Positions 6,375-12,862 of a stretch of 14,108 nucleotides of DNA are shown here, piece after piece. Below the pieces are notes generated by a model. That model did no database searches. It saw nothing but the letters and a program-made list of their open reading frames with translations, and was not told where the DNA came from. The DNA is taken from contig JADFJI010000022.1 in NCBI GenBank assembly GCA_022566235.1, positions 1 to 14,108 on the forward strand. The letters are read 5' to 3'. The position numbers were made by a program, and so were the translations under genes. This stretch comes from Chloroflexota bacterium. Lineage in GTDB: Bacteria > Chloroflexota > Dehalococcoidia > Plut-88900. Positions within the stretch are counted from its first letter, which is position 1. Each line of letters begins with the position of its first letter.

Positions 6375-6842
6375 CTATCGGTAAGGGCCGGACTCCAGGG
6401 CCGCCAGCCCCTTGATAACATCCCTCAGGTGCCTCTTTATCCTCAGCTCGTGGTGAAAGATTCTCCTTATGATGCCGTTCTTGTCGATGAGATAGGTTAC
6501 ACGGGATGTGCCCAGACCCAGCCGCCTTCGGACATCGTAGAGCGCCGCGATCCGGCCCTCGGGATCAGAGACCAGGGGGAAGGGCAGGGATAGCGACTCG
6601 TGGAACCTTAGGTGGCTCTCCACCGGGTCCCGGCTGATGCCGACCACCAGTCCATCGTGCTTTTGGATCGCCTCATATCCGTCACGGAGGCTGCGGGCTT
6701 CCCGGGTTCAGCCGGGGGTGAAGTCCTTCAGGTAGAAGTAGAGCGCCACGTTCCGGCGCCCGAGCCACTCAGAGAGGTGGAAGGCAGAACCGTCGTGTTG
6801 CGGGGCCTCGAAGTCCGGGGCCCGGGTTCCTGGTTTGAGCAT
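6375..6842 (-). CDS. bcp: Selenocysteine-containing peroxiredoxin, BCP/PrxQ type (in-frame TGA = Sec)
   Basis: This is a thiol-peroxidase-fold protein that would reduce H2O2 or organic hydroperoxides. The frame from ATG (6842..6840) to TAG (6377..6375) is 155 codons, the usual BCP length, and is interrupted only by TGA at codon 45 (6710..6708). The local peptide is DFTPG-U-TREARSLRDGYE, so the TGA falls exactly at the peroxidatic cysteine of the TPGCT motif (Cys45 in E. coli BCP). Other family features are intact: opening KPGTRAPDFEAP, Thr42, GISRDP (68-73), Arg114 in TSRVTYLID. No cysteine occurs anywhere in the protein; the usual resolving position 50 is Arg. It would therefore act as a 1-Sec enzyme needing an outside reductant. 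A GAGGT ribosome site precedes the ATG, and a SECIS-like hairpin follows the TGA. A nonsense pseudogene is the alternative, judged much less likely because everything else is preserved. Confidence 0.88.
6670..6691 (-). promoter_or_regulatory. Putative bacterial SECIS hairpin
   Basis: On the minus strand GCCUC (6691..6687) pairs with GAGGC (6674..6670) around a 12-base loop, CGUGACGGAUAU. The loop begins 21 bases after the UGA and has G among its first two bases. This fits the published bacterial SECIS model as I recall it: loop 16-37 nt from UGA, 3-14 nt long, early G. A smaller UCCG/CGGA stem inside is an alternative fold. Confidence 0.6.
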
Positions 6843-6855
6843 GGTTTACCTCGCG

Positions 6856-6884
6856 TTGACCTCCTAGATACTCAATTATATACT
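6856..6884 (+). promoter_or_regulatory. Sigma70-type promoter for the amidohydrolase gene
   Basis: TTGACC (6856-6861), 17 bases, TATACT (6879-6884) is a near-consensus promoter. Transcription should start near 6891, giving a leader of about 54 bases before the GGAGGAGGT ribosome site (6929-6937). Confidence 0.75.
6875..6880 (-). promoter_or_regulatory. Candidate -10 element for the peroxiredoxin gene
   Basis: On the minus strand a perfect TATAAT lies about 33 bases before the ATG at 6842. The -35 region is poor (near ACAACT at 17 bases), so activation or an alternative sigma factor is possible. It overlaps the -10 of the divergent amidohydrolase promoter. Confidence 0.45.
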
Positions 6885-6944
6885 CTCGATAGAGCCGAGT
6901 TGTACCGATTTGCGTCCCGCTCTATACCGGAGGAGGTATCGGAC

Positions 6945-8102
6945 ATGACCGCTGGAAGAATAGTCGACGCCGACAGCCACATTCTTGAACCCGCGGAGAT
7001 GTGGGTGGAGTACATGGAGCCGGAGTTCAGGGACAGGGCCTTGCGCATAAACAGGGATGAAAAAGGCCTCGAGTATCTGGATATAGACGGGCTCGTGAGC
7101 GCGGGATACAGCGGTGGCCTGGGGTCAATGGCCGGGGTCGGTAAGAGCCTGGAATGGAAAGCAGAAAACGCGACCAAACCTTACTCGGAGCAGGCGCGCC
7201 TGACTCCGGCGGCCATCGACCCCCATGAGCGGATCAGGTTCATGGACCAGGAAGGCGTGGACTTCACCTTCTTATACCCCACCCTGGGACTGGGTTGGGA
7301 GGGGGAGTGTGAAGACGCTGCCCTATCGGCTGCCTACTGCCGGGCCTACAACAACTGGATGGTGGACTTCTGCAGGCCTCAGCGCGAGCGTATCATCCCC
7401 ATAGCCCACGTATCGGTGCGGGACGTGAATGAAGGGGTAAAGGAGCTTGAGAGGGTAGCGAAGTTGGGGATGAAAGGCGTCTTCATAAGTCCCCACGCTC
7501 TCAACGGCATCCGTTACGGCCACGAATATTACGATCCTTTCTGGAACGCGGCCCAGGAACTCCAGATGCCGGTGACTCTCCACGTCGTGTTCAATCCCAG
7601 CTACGTGGGCCGACACCTGTATCCGGAGGATGAGGGCCTGGGCCCATCCTTCTTCGTGGAGACGATGCTCATCGGTGACTTCCTCCTCAGCTTCACCTCT
7701 ATGATGTGCGATGGGGTCTTCGAGAAGTTCCCAGGGTTACGCCTGGTGATGGTGGAGGTGGGGTGTGGTTGGATATCCCACTGGCTGGACGAGATGGATG
7801 CCAACTATGAGAAGTTCGGCCGCGGTATGCCGCTGACCATGAAGCCCAGCGACTATTTCAAGCGCCAGTGCTGGATCAGCGCCGAGCCCACCGAGAACAG
7901 CATCGCCGCCATGGCCCAGCACGTGGGTGCCGACCGTTTTCTGTGGGGCTCCGACTGGCCTCACACCGAGGGTCATATCGATCCGGTCCGCAAGGTGAAG
8001 GAACGGATCGCATCGCTGTCTGAGGACGATCAACGGAAGATCCTGGGCGAGAACGCCCTGACCCTCTACCGGATGGAGAAGCCGGCCCAGACCGTCGGCT
8101 AG
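6945..8102 (+). CDS. Metal-dependent hydrolase/decarboxylase, amidohydrolase-2 (ACMSD-like) family
   Basis: This TIM-barrel enzyme of the amidohydrolase-related family (the group with ACMSD and related decarboxylases) has 385 residues and no signal peptide. It opens with the metal-site motif VDADSHILEP (Asp8, His12) and has His213 in TLHVVF and the near-C-terminal GSDWPH with Asp337. The GSDWPHTEG ending and the WGSDWPH environment are typical of the family. The start at 6945 is set by a strong GGAGGAGGT site 7 bases upstream and by the DADSH motif lying close to the N-terminus; open frame further upstream merely overlaps the antisense peroxiredoxin gene. It has its own promoter, divergent from the peroxiredoxin. 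The substrate is not recognisable; aromatic-acid decarboxylation or ring-fission-product hydrolysis are family precedents. Confidence 0.85.
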   Translation: MTAGRIVDADSHILEPAEMWVEYMEPEFRDRALRINRDEKGLEYLDIDGLVSAGYSGGLGSMAGVGKSLEWKAENATKPYSEQARLTPAAIDPHERIRFMDQEGVDFTFLYPTLGLGWEGECEDAALSAAYCRAYNNWMVDFCRPQRERIIPIAHVSVRDVNEGVKELERVAKLGMKGVFISPHALNGIRYGHEYYDPFWNAAQELQMPVTLHVVFNPSYVGRHLYPEDEGLGPSFFVETMLIGDFLLSFTSMMCDGVFEKFPGLRLVMVEVGCGWISHWLDEMDANYEKFGRGMPLTMKPSDYFKRQCWISAEPTENSIAAMAQHVGADRFLWGSDWPHTEGHIDPVRKVKERIASLSEDDQRKILGENALTLYRMEKPAQTVG

Positions 8103-8157
8103 CCTGGCCCGCCGAAGCATCTCCTGACCCTTCCCTATTGGATGGATGGAGGGGACG

Positions 8158-8179
8158 AGCGGGTTAACTATATCCCGCT
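8158..8179. terminator. Weak hairpin between the two convergent amidohydrolase genes
   Basis: AGCGGG (8158-8163) and CCCGCT (8174-8179) form a 6-bp stem with a 10-base loop in the 115-bp gap between convergent genes. Neither strand has a T-run after it, so it is only a possible bidirectional terminator. Confidence 0.25.
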
Positions 8180-8217
8180 GCCCCAGGCCCTCTATGTCAG
8201 GCCCGGGGCACCGACTT

Positions 8218-9165
8218 TCATAACCCCAAAATGTCTACGGCGTTGGCCCCCAGGATACCCTCCTTCTCCTCCTGCGAGAGGATGGGCAGCTCCATCACCC
8301 GTTCCACCGAGTGGTCCAGGTCGTACCAGGGAAAGTCGGAGCCCATCATCACCCTCTCGGGGCCGATGTCACTGATCAGCCGCGCTAGCTGCTGGTCGGT
8401 GGGGGCATCTGTGCCCCCGGTCCACTCGATGATCTCGCAGCAATCGAAATAAGCGTTGGGGTAGGTCTTGGCGATCTCCGGGGCCTGATGCCAGGTTCCG
8501 CCACCCATGTGGGCCAGCACCACCTTCAGTTCCGGGAACTCCCCCAGCATCCGCCCGAAGGCCCGGGGCTCGGCGTAGTGGGCACCACCTCGGTCCGGGC
8601 CGGAATGGCAGATGATGGGAAGCCCCATCTCCCGGCAGGCCCCATAGACGGGCCACATCCGCTCATCGGACATGGAGAACCCCTGCACCGCACCGTGCAT
8701 CTTTATCCCTCTGGCCCCGTGGTTCTCCACCATGTCCCGGATATGGGCCACCCCCTCCTCGCCGGGCAGGGCGATGGCATCGGCGGTGATGTAGGAAACG
8801 AGCTGTGGGTGGTCCTTCACGATATCGCAGCCCCAGCGGTTGAACTCCTTCAGCCGATCCGGCAGGCTGGCGTCGATCTCCCGGATGGCTCTATCCTTTT
8901 CGTCCCGACCCAGCCCCTCGGGCAAGCGGGCTATCGCCTCCTCACGGGTCCCCAGGGCCGAGAACAGGTGCACTACCACTGCCCTGGAAACCCCGGCGGT
9001 CTTCATGGCCTCAAGGGCATCCTCTACCGTGCCCGAGTACCGGCTGAAGCGGACGGGGGCCCTCTGGCCGTACTCCCATATCTGGTACCCCTCCTTGGCG
9101 GCTTTTCCCTCCTCGGGCGTCTTGTATAAGTGGATGTGAGAATCGATCTTCAAAGGTTCGGCCAT
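8218..9165 (-). CDS. Amidohydrolase family protein (TIM-barrel metal-dependent hydrolase)
   Basis: This second amidohydrolase-2 family member of 315 residues is clearly different from its convergent neighbour. The start at 9165 (MAEPLKIDSHIHLY) has GGAGG 5 bases upstream and puts the metal motif D-S-H-I-H at residues 8-12 as expected; a longer frame to 9234 has no such support. Other likely site residues are Lys155 and His157 in GIKMHG, His187 in ICHSG, His219 in LAHMGGG and Asp277 in GSDFPW. The presence of both HxH and the later His and Asp points to a catalytically competent hydrolase or lyase. It is cytoplasmic, with no signal sequence. The substrate is unknown. It is transcribed away from the downstream SDR gene, sharing a 216-bp intergenic region with it. 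Confidence 0.85.
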   Translation of the reverse strand: MAEPLKIDSHIHLYKTPEEGKAAKEGYQIWEYGQRAPVRFSRYSGTVEDALEAMKTAGVSRAVVVHLFSALGTREEAIARLPEGLGRDEKDRAIREIDASLPDRLKEFNRWGCDIVKDHPQLVSYITADAIALPGEEGVAHIRDMVENHGARGIKMHGAVQGFSMSDERMWPVYGACREMGLPIICHSGPDRGGAHYAEPRAFGRMLGEFPELKVVLAHMGGGTWHQAPEIAKTYPNAYFDCCEIIEWTGGTDAPTDQQLARLISDIGPERVMMGSDFPWYDLDHSVERVMELPILSQEEKEGILGANAVDILGL

Positions 9166-9289
9166 GTCGTCCTCCGTAGCGTACGAATATCGTGTAGATA
9201 AGGGGCGAAGGGCTGGGGTAATACTAATGCGCACCGGGCCGTTATTACAAGTCTTAAAACCCCGACTTTAGAATCTCGCTGCCCCCAGT

Positions 9290-9318
9290 TTGCGGCCCAT
9301 TGTCCATTCCTCTATACT
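9290..9318 (+). promoter_or_regulatory. Candidate promoter for the SDR gene
   Basis: TTGCGG (9290-9295), 17 bases, TATACT (9313-9318) lies about 64 bases before the SDR start. The -10 is good and the -35 matches only at TTG. The remaining part of this intergenic stretch (9166-9289) shows no clear minus-strand promoter to me. Confidence 0.4.
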
Positions 9319-9381
9319 CGCCCGGGACATATATACACGCCCAGGATATAACATCACCATGAAGCGGTTGGGAGGGGTGAC

Positions 9382-10158
9382 ATGGGAGCAAATGCCCTCG
9401 ACCTCAGTGGAAAGATAGCCATAGTGACGGGCGCCGGCCGCGGCATAGGCGCGGCGATGGCCAAAGGCCTGGCATCCTTCGGTGCAGACGTGACCATTGT
9501 CGATCTTCCAGATAGGAGTGGCGACGCGGCGGAAGTGGTGAGGTTCATCGAGGATGCCGGTGGCAGGGCCGCGACCCTGGAAGGGGATGTCACGGACCCC
9601 GAGGCCATAGCCGGTGTCGTATCGGCCACGGTGGAGAAACACGGCCGGCTGGACATCATGGTCAACAACGCCGGCGTAATAGCCCGCAACTCATCCCTGG
9701 ATGTCACCCCCGAGGAGTGGGATACGGTCCTGAACGTGAATCTGAGGGGCGTATTTTTCGGGTGCCAGGCCGCGGCGCGGCAGATGATCAATACCGGCGG
9801 GGGCAAGATAATCAACACGGCATCGGAACTGGCCTTCGTGGTGCCCAAGGAAAGGATATCGGCTGCCTACATGGCCAGCAAAGGCGGTGTGGTCAATCTG
9901 ACCCGGGCCCTGGCCGTCGAGTGGGCCAGGCATAACATACGGGTCAACGCCGTGGCCCCGGGCCCTACGAACACCCAGATGATGGCCCCTGCCCTGGCCG
10001 ACCCCAAGACCTACGACGCCACGGTGAGTGAGATACCCATGGGCAGAATTGTCGAGCCCGATGATATAGTAGGCGCTGTGGCTTTCCTGGCCAGCGACCT
10101 GTCGAACATGGTCACCGGACACGTGATCCTGGTAGATGGTGGCCGGGCCCTGGTGTGA
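9382..10158 (+). CDS. Short-chain dehydrogenase/reductase, classical, probably NAD(H)-dependent
   Basis: This is a classical Rossmann-fold SDR of 258 residues, close to the usual 250. It has the cofactor motif TGAGRGIG (16-23), Asp41 at the end of the second strand (which favours NAD over NADP), NNAG (95-98), Asn120, catalytic Ser148, Tyr163 and Lys167 in YMASK, and the PGPTNT loop after the sixth strand. It is a soluble oxidoreductase acting on an alcohol or ketone, and the annotation of many relatives as 3-oxoacyl-ACP reductase or sugar dehydrogenase cannot be narrowed here. The ATG follows GGGAGGGGTGAC. Gene neighbours (two amidohydrolases) hint at a catabolic setting but no shared operon is seen. 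It converges on the small zinc-ribbon gene with a 31-bp gap. Confidence 0.9.
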   Translation: MGANALDLSGKIAIVTGAGRGIGAAMAKGLASFGADVTIVDLPDRSGDAAEVVRFIEDAGGRAATLEGDVTDPEAIAGVVSATVEKHGRLDIMVNNAGVIARNSSLDVTPEEWDTVLNVNLRGVFFGCQAAARQMINTGGGKIINTASELAFVVPKERISAAYMASKGGVVNLTRALAVEWARHNIRVNAVAPGPTNTQMMAPALADPKTYDATVSEIPMGRIVEPDDIVGAVAFLASDLSNMVTGHVILVDGGRALV

Positions 10159-10189
10159 CCTTGCATCGTTACTGTACTGGCCCTGGGCC

Positions 10190-10351
10190 TTAACCGCTCA
10201 GGCCCGAGACGAAGGTGACCTCCTCCAGATCCCGGCTGCAGTCGGGGCACCTGCGCTTCTTGTACATCTTGATCGTGGCATCTATGTCCAGGTAGTCCTT
10301 GTCCCGGGGCACCTTGCTCCATAGAACATCGCATTTTTTGCAGAACAACAA
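10190..10351 (-). CDS. Small zinc-ribbon protein (53 aa), function unknown
   Basis: A short frame on the minus strand runs from TTG (10351..10349) to TAA (10192..10190). It encodes a 53-residue protein beginning MLFCKKCDVLWSKVPRDKDY, with a second cysteine knuckle RRCPDCSRDLEEV. The two C-x2-C pairs (Cys4/Cys7 and Cys35/Cys38) make a plausible four-Cys zinc ribbon. An in-frame TAG lies two codons before the TTG, so the gene cannot begin earlier; the next TTG codon is an equal option. A GGGGAGG sequence lies about 11 bases upstream, a little far for a ribosome site. I do not recognise the family. The protein could bind nucleic acid or a partner protein, but nothing nearby tells which. Its last bases coincide with an inverted repeat (10185-10205, GGGCCT/AGGCCC). 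Confidence 0.6.
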   Translation of the reverse strand: MLFCKKCDVLWSKVPRDKDYLDIDATIKMYKKRRCPDCSRDLEEVTFVSGLSG

Positions 10352-10569
10352 AGCCTATCTAACCTCCCCGCCCTGATTCGGTAGCCTGGCCCCGGCTTAG
10401 AGGCACGAACCCCCGGATAGCGTTCTGCATCAAAGGGGTATGCCCCTTTAGCCCGATTATACCTCAACAGACTGCCGTCTCAGCCGAGGGAATTGTCTAC
10501 TGTAAAGATGTATAATGCGTTACTGGCCTCTTTGGGCCAAACTAACGCCTGCTAGCTCGAACTTTAATC
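10352..10569. other. Non-coding stretch upstream of lipA with a hairpin and a candidate -10
   Basis: The stretch holds a neat hairpin, AAAGGGG (10432-10438), loop TATG, CCCCTTT (10443-10449), with at most three T bases after it on either strand. A perfect TATAAT (10511-10516) lies about 55 bases before the lipA start but has no good -35 at 17 bases; TTGTCT (10493-10498) is too close. I see no other gene or RNA here. Confidence 0.4.
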
Positions 10570-11439
10570 ATGATATCCACAGCGGAGACCCGAATCCCCG
10601 AACGCCGTCCCTCCTGGCTGAAGGTACGCCTCAGGACCGGGCCCAATTACCTGGAAATGAAGGCCCTCATGCGGAAGATGGCCCTCAACACAGTGTGTGA
10701 GGAGGCCCACTGCCCCAACATCTTCGAGTGCTGGCAGAACCGGACGGCCACCTTCATGTTACTGGGAGACGTCTGCACTCGGGCCTGCCGGTTCTGTGCC
10801 GTGACCAGCGGGAAACCAACCTGGAACGATTTGGGGGAGCCGGAGAGGGTGGCCAGGGCCGTGGAGAAGATGAAGCTAGCCCATGCGGTGGTAACCTCGG
10901 TGGCACGGGACGATCTGGAAGACGGCGGCGCATCCGTGTTCGCTGCCACCATTCGAAAGATCAGGGAATACAACCCCAAGACCAGGATAGAGGTATTGAT
11001 CCCCGATTTCCAAGGCTCCGAGTCCGCCCTGGACAAGGTGATGACCGCTACCCCCGATATTTTGAACCACAATATCGAGACGGTGGAGCGGCTGCAGCGG
11101 GTGGTCAGGTCCCGCGCTCGATACGACAGGTCCCTGGAGCTTTTGAGGAGAGCCAAGGAGAAGGCGCCCGAGGGGTTGACCAAGTCGGGGATGATGATGG
11201 GGGTGGGGGAGACGGTGGAGGAGGTGCTGCAGGCCATGGCCGACCTGAGGCAGGTGGACTGCAACATACTGACCATAGGACAGTACCTTAGACCTTCGGA
11301 GAAACACCTGCCTATAACCCGGTACTACACTCCTGAGGAGTTCAAAGAGTTGAAGGAGGAGGGGCTCAAGATGGGGTTCCGCCACGTAGAGTCCGGCCCC
11401 CTGGTAAGAAGCTCCTACCACGCCCACGAGCATGTCTAG
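10570..11439 (+). CDS. lipA: Lipoyl synthase
   Basis: LipA is a radical-SAM enzyme that inserts two sulfur atoms into an octanoyl group attached to lipoyl domains, such as those of E2 subunits. The 289 residues carry the auxiliary 4Fe-4S cluster motif C-x4-C-x5-C (Cys43, Cys48, Cys54 in CEEAHCPNIFECW), the radical-SAM motif C-x3-C-x2-C (Cys69, Cys73, Cys76 in CTRACRFC) and the C-terminal RSSYHA with the Ser281 ligand. All key residues are present. The ATG at 10570 gives the expected N-terminus (RRPSWLKVRL) but has no good Shine-Dalgarno, so translation may be weak or partly leaderless. Lpd and E1 genes follow closely on the same strand, which fits a lipoate-dependent 2-oxoacid dehydrogenase cluster. 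Confidence 0.97.
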   Translation: MISTAETRIPERRPSWLKVRLRTGPNYLEMKALMRKMALNTVCEEAHCPNIFECWQNRTATFMLLGDVCTRACRFCAVTSGKPTWNDLGEPERVARAVEKMKLAHAVVTSVARDDLEDGGASVFAATIRKIREYNPKTRIEVLIPDFQGSESALDKVMTATPDILNHNIETVERLQRVVRSRARYDRSLELLRRAKEKAPEGLTKSGMMMGVGETVEEVLQAMADLRQVDCNILTIGQYLRPSEKHLPITRYYTPEEFKELKEEGLKMGFRHVESGPLVRSSYHAHEHV

Positions 11440-11463
11440 CCCCAAGAGCATGGAATCCCTTTG

Positions 11464-12846
11464 ATGGACAAGTACGATCTGATAGTCATAGGCGGTGGGC
11501 CCGGGGGCTACGTGTCCGCGATAAGGGCGGCCCAACTCGGCCTCAGGGCAGGAGTGGTAGAGAGGGAGGAGGTGGGCGGCCTGTGCCTCAACTGGGGCTG
11601 CATTCCCAGCAAGGCGCTCCTCAGGAACGCGGAGGTCCTCAACCTGATGAAGCGGGCCGACGAGTTTGGCATATCATTTGACAATCTGGCCTACGACTAC
11701 GGCAAGGCGGTTGACCGGAGCCGGAGGGTTGTCCGACGCCTGGTAGGCGGCCTGAAATCGCTGCTGAAGAAGCACAAGATAGATGTGATATCCGGAGAGG
11801 CCGTCCTGACTTCCCCAAACAGGATCGAGGTCAAGGACTCGGGCCAGACCCTGGAAACCAACAACGTCATCATAGCCACGGGAGGGGTAAACAAGGACCT
11901 TCCTCCCCTGCCCGTTGACGGCGAGAGGATCATAACCACCAGAGAGGCCCTGGAGCTGAAGACAGTGCACCCCCGGACGGTCATCGTGGGGGGTGGGGCC
12001 GCGGGGGTGGAGTTCGCCTATCTTTGGGCCACATATGGAAGCGAAGTAACCATCATAGAGCTGTTGCCTCACCTCGTCCCCAACGAAGACCCAGAGATCA
12101 GCCAGGTGCTGGAGAAGGCGTTCCAGAAACAGGGCATTAGGGTCATGACGGGCTCCCGGGTGGAGGCATCGGACTTCAGCAACGGCGTCGGAACCGTGAC
12201 CGTCGCAACCCCCGAGGGCGAGAGCCGGGTGGAGTGCGACTGCGTCCTGGTCGCCGTGGGCATGGAGGGCAGTGTGGCCGGTTTGGGCCTGGAGGAGCTG
12301 GGGGTGGAGATGGACAGAGGGTTCATAGCCATCGATGGCGCAATGCAGACCAATGTTCCAGGCATCTACGCTGTCGGAGATGTCACGGGCCATTCCCTTC
12401 TGGCCCACACCGCCTTTGCCCAGGGCACCATAGCCACCGAGACCATCGCTGGTCGACAGACCATGCATCTGACCTACGAGAACATCCCCCGGGCCACCTA
12501 CTGCCAGCCCCAGGTGGCCAGCATCGGGCTGACCGAGGCCCAGGCCCTGGAGGCGGGACACGAGGTGAAGACCGGACGTTTCCCATTCGTGGCCAGCGGC
12601 AAGGCCATGGGGATGGGGGAAGGAGAGGGGCTGGTGAAGATCGTGGCCGGCGCTGAGTACGGTGAGATCCTGGGCGTCCACATGATCGGGCCCGAGGTTA
12701 CGGAGCTGCTGGGCGAAGTGTCTGTGGCCCTGGCCCTGGACGCGACCGTCGAGGACATCGGCGCAGCCATACATCCCCACCCCACTCTGTCAGAGGCCCT
12801 GAAAGAGGCCGCTCTGGGAGTGCTGGACCAATCGATACACATCTAG
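11464..12846 (+). CDS. lpdA: Dihydrolipoamide dehydrogenase (E3)
   Basis: This flavoprotein reoxidises the dihydrolipoyl group of the E2 subunit and passes electrons to NAD+. From the ATG at 11464 it has 460 residues, the family norm; a TTG directly before it (11461) is a less likely start. The FAD-binding GGGPGG lies at residues 10-15, the redox disulfide Cys41-Cys46 in GGLCLNWGCIPSKALL, an NAD-binding VGGGAAGVEFAY segment mid-protein, the second FAD motif IYAVGDVTG, and the C-terminal catalytic His439-Glu444 in HPHPTLSE. It begins 24 bp after lipA and ends 16 bp before the E1 alpha gene, so it is very likely cotranscribed. Ribosome site is weak (GGAA about 8 bases upstream). Confidence 0.95.
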   Translation: MDKYDLIVIGGGPGGYVSAIRAAQLGLRAGVVEREEVGGLCLNWGCIPSKALLRNAEVLNLMKRADEFGISFDNLAYDYGKAVDRSRRVVRRLVGGLKSLLKKHKIDVISGEAVLTSPNRIEVKDSGQTLETNNVIIATGGVNKDLPPLPVDGERIITTREALELKTVHPRTVIVGGGAAGVEFAYLWATYGSEVTIIELLPHLVPNEDPEISQVLEKAFQKQGIRVMTGSRVEASDFSNGVGTVTVATPEGESRVECDCVLVAVGMEGSVAGLGLEELGVEMDRGFIAIDGAMQTNVPGIYAVGDVTGHSLLAHTAFAQGTIATETIAGRQTMHLTYENIPRATYCQPQVASIGLTEAQALEAGHEVKTGRFPFVASGKAMGMGEGEGLVKIVAGAEYGEILGVHMIGPEVTELLGEVSVALALDATVEDIGAAIHPHPTLSEALKEAALGVLDQSIHI

Positions 12847-12862
12847 GCCCCAGGAGTTACCA

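Noticed and set aside
6375..6647. A separate 90-residue gene starting at GTG 6647 on the minus strand
   Set aside because: It is only the C-terminal part of the Sec peroxiredoxin. It lacks the active-site loop, and the matching N-terminal half lies in the same frame just upstream of the TGA.
6612..6944. N-terminal extension of the first amidohydrolase
   Set aside because: The open frame overlaps the antisense peroxiredoxin gene and resembles no family sequence; the promoter at 6856-6884 and the strong ribosome site at 6929-6937 place the start at 6945.
9166..9234. Longer N-terminus for the second amidohydrolase (from 9234)
   Set aside because: The extra 23 residues have no family character; the ATG at 9165 has GGAGG and places the D-S-H-I-H motif where it belongs.
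10185..10205. Inverted repeat GGGCCT/AGGCCC as a bidirectional terminator
   Set aside because: It overlaps the stop of the zinc-ribbon gene and no T-run follows on either strand, so it is too weak to call.
10381..10460. tRNA-like look of the GGGGGTTCG stretch and nearby hairpin (minus strand)
   Set aside because: No acceptor stem, D-arm or anticodon arm can be built around it.
11674..12780. Long minus-strand open frame inside lpdA (368 codons)
   Set aside because: It is antisense to a complete dihydrolipoamide dehydrogenase; its composition (rich in His, Gly, Gln and Asp) is typical of a shadow frame and shows no domain.
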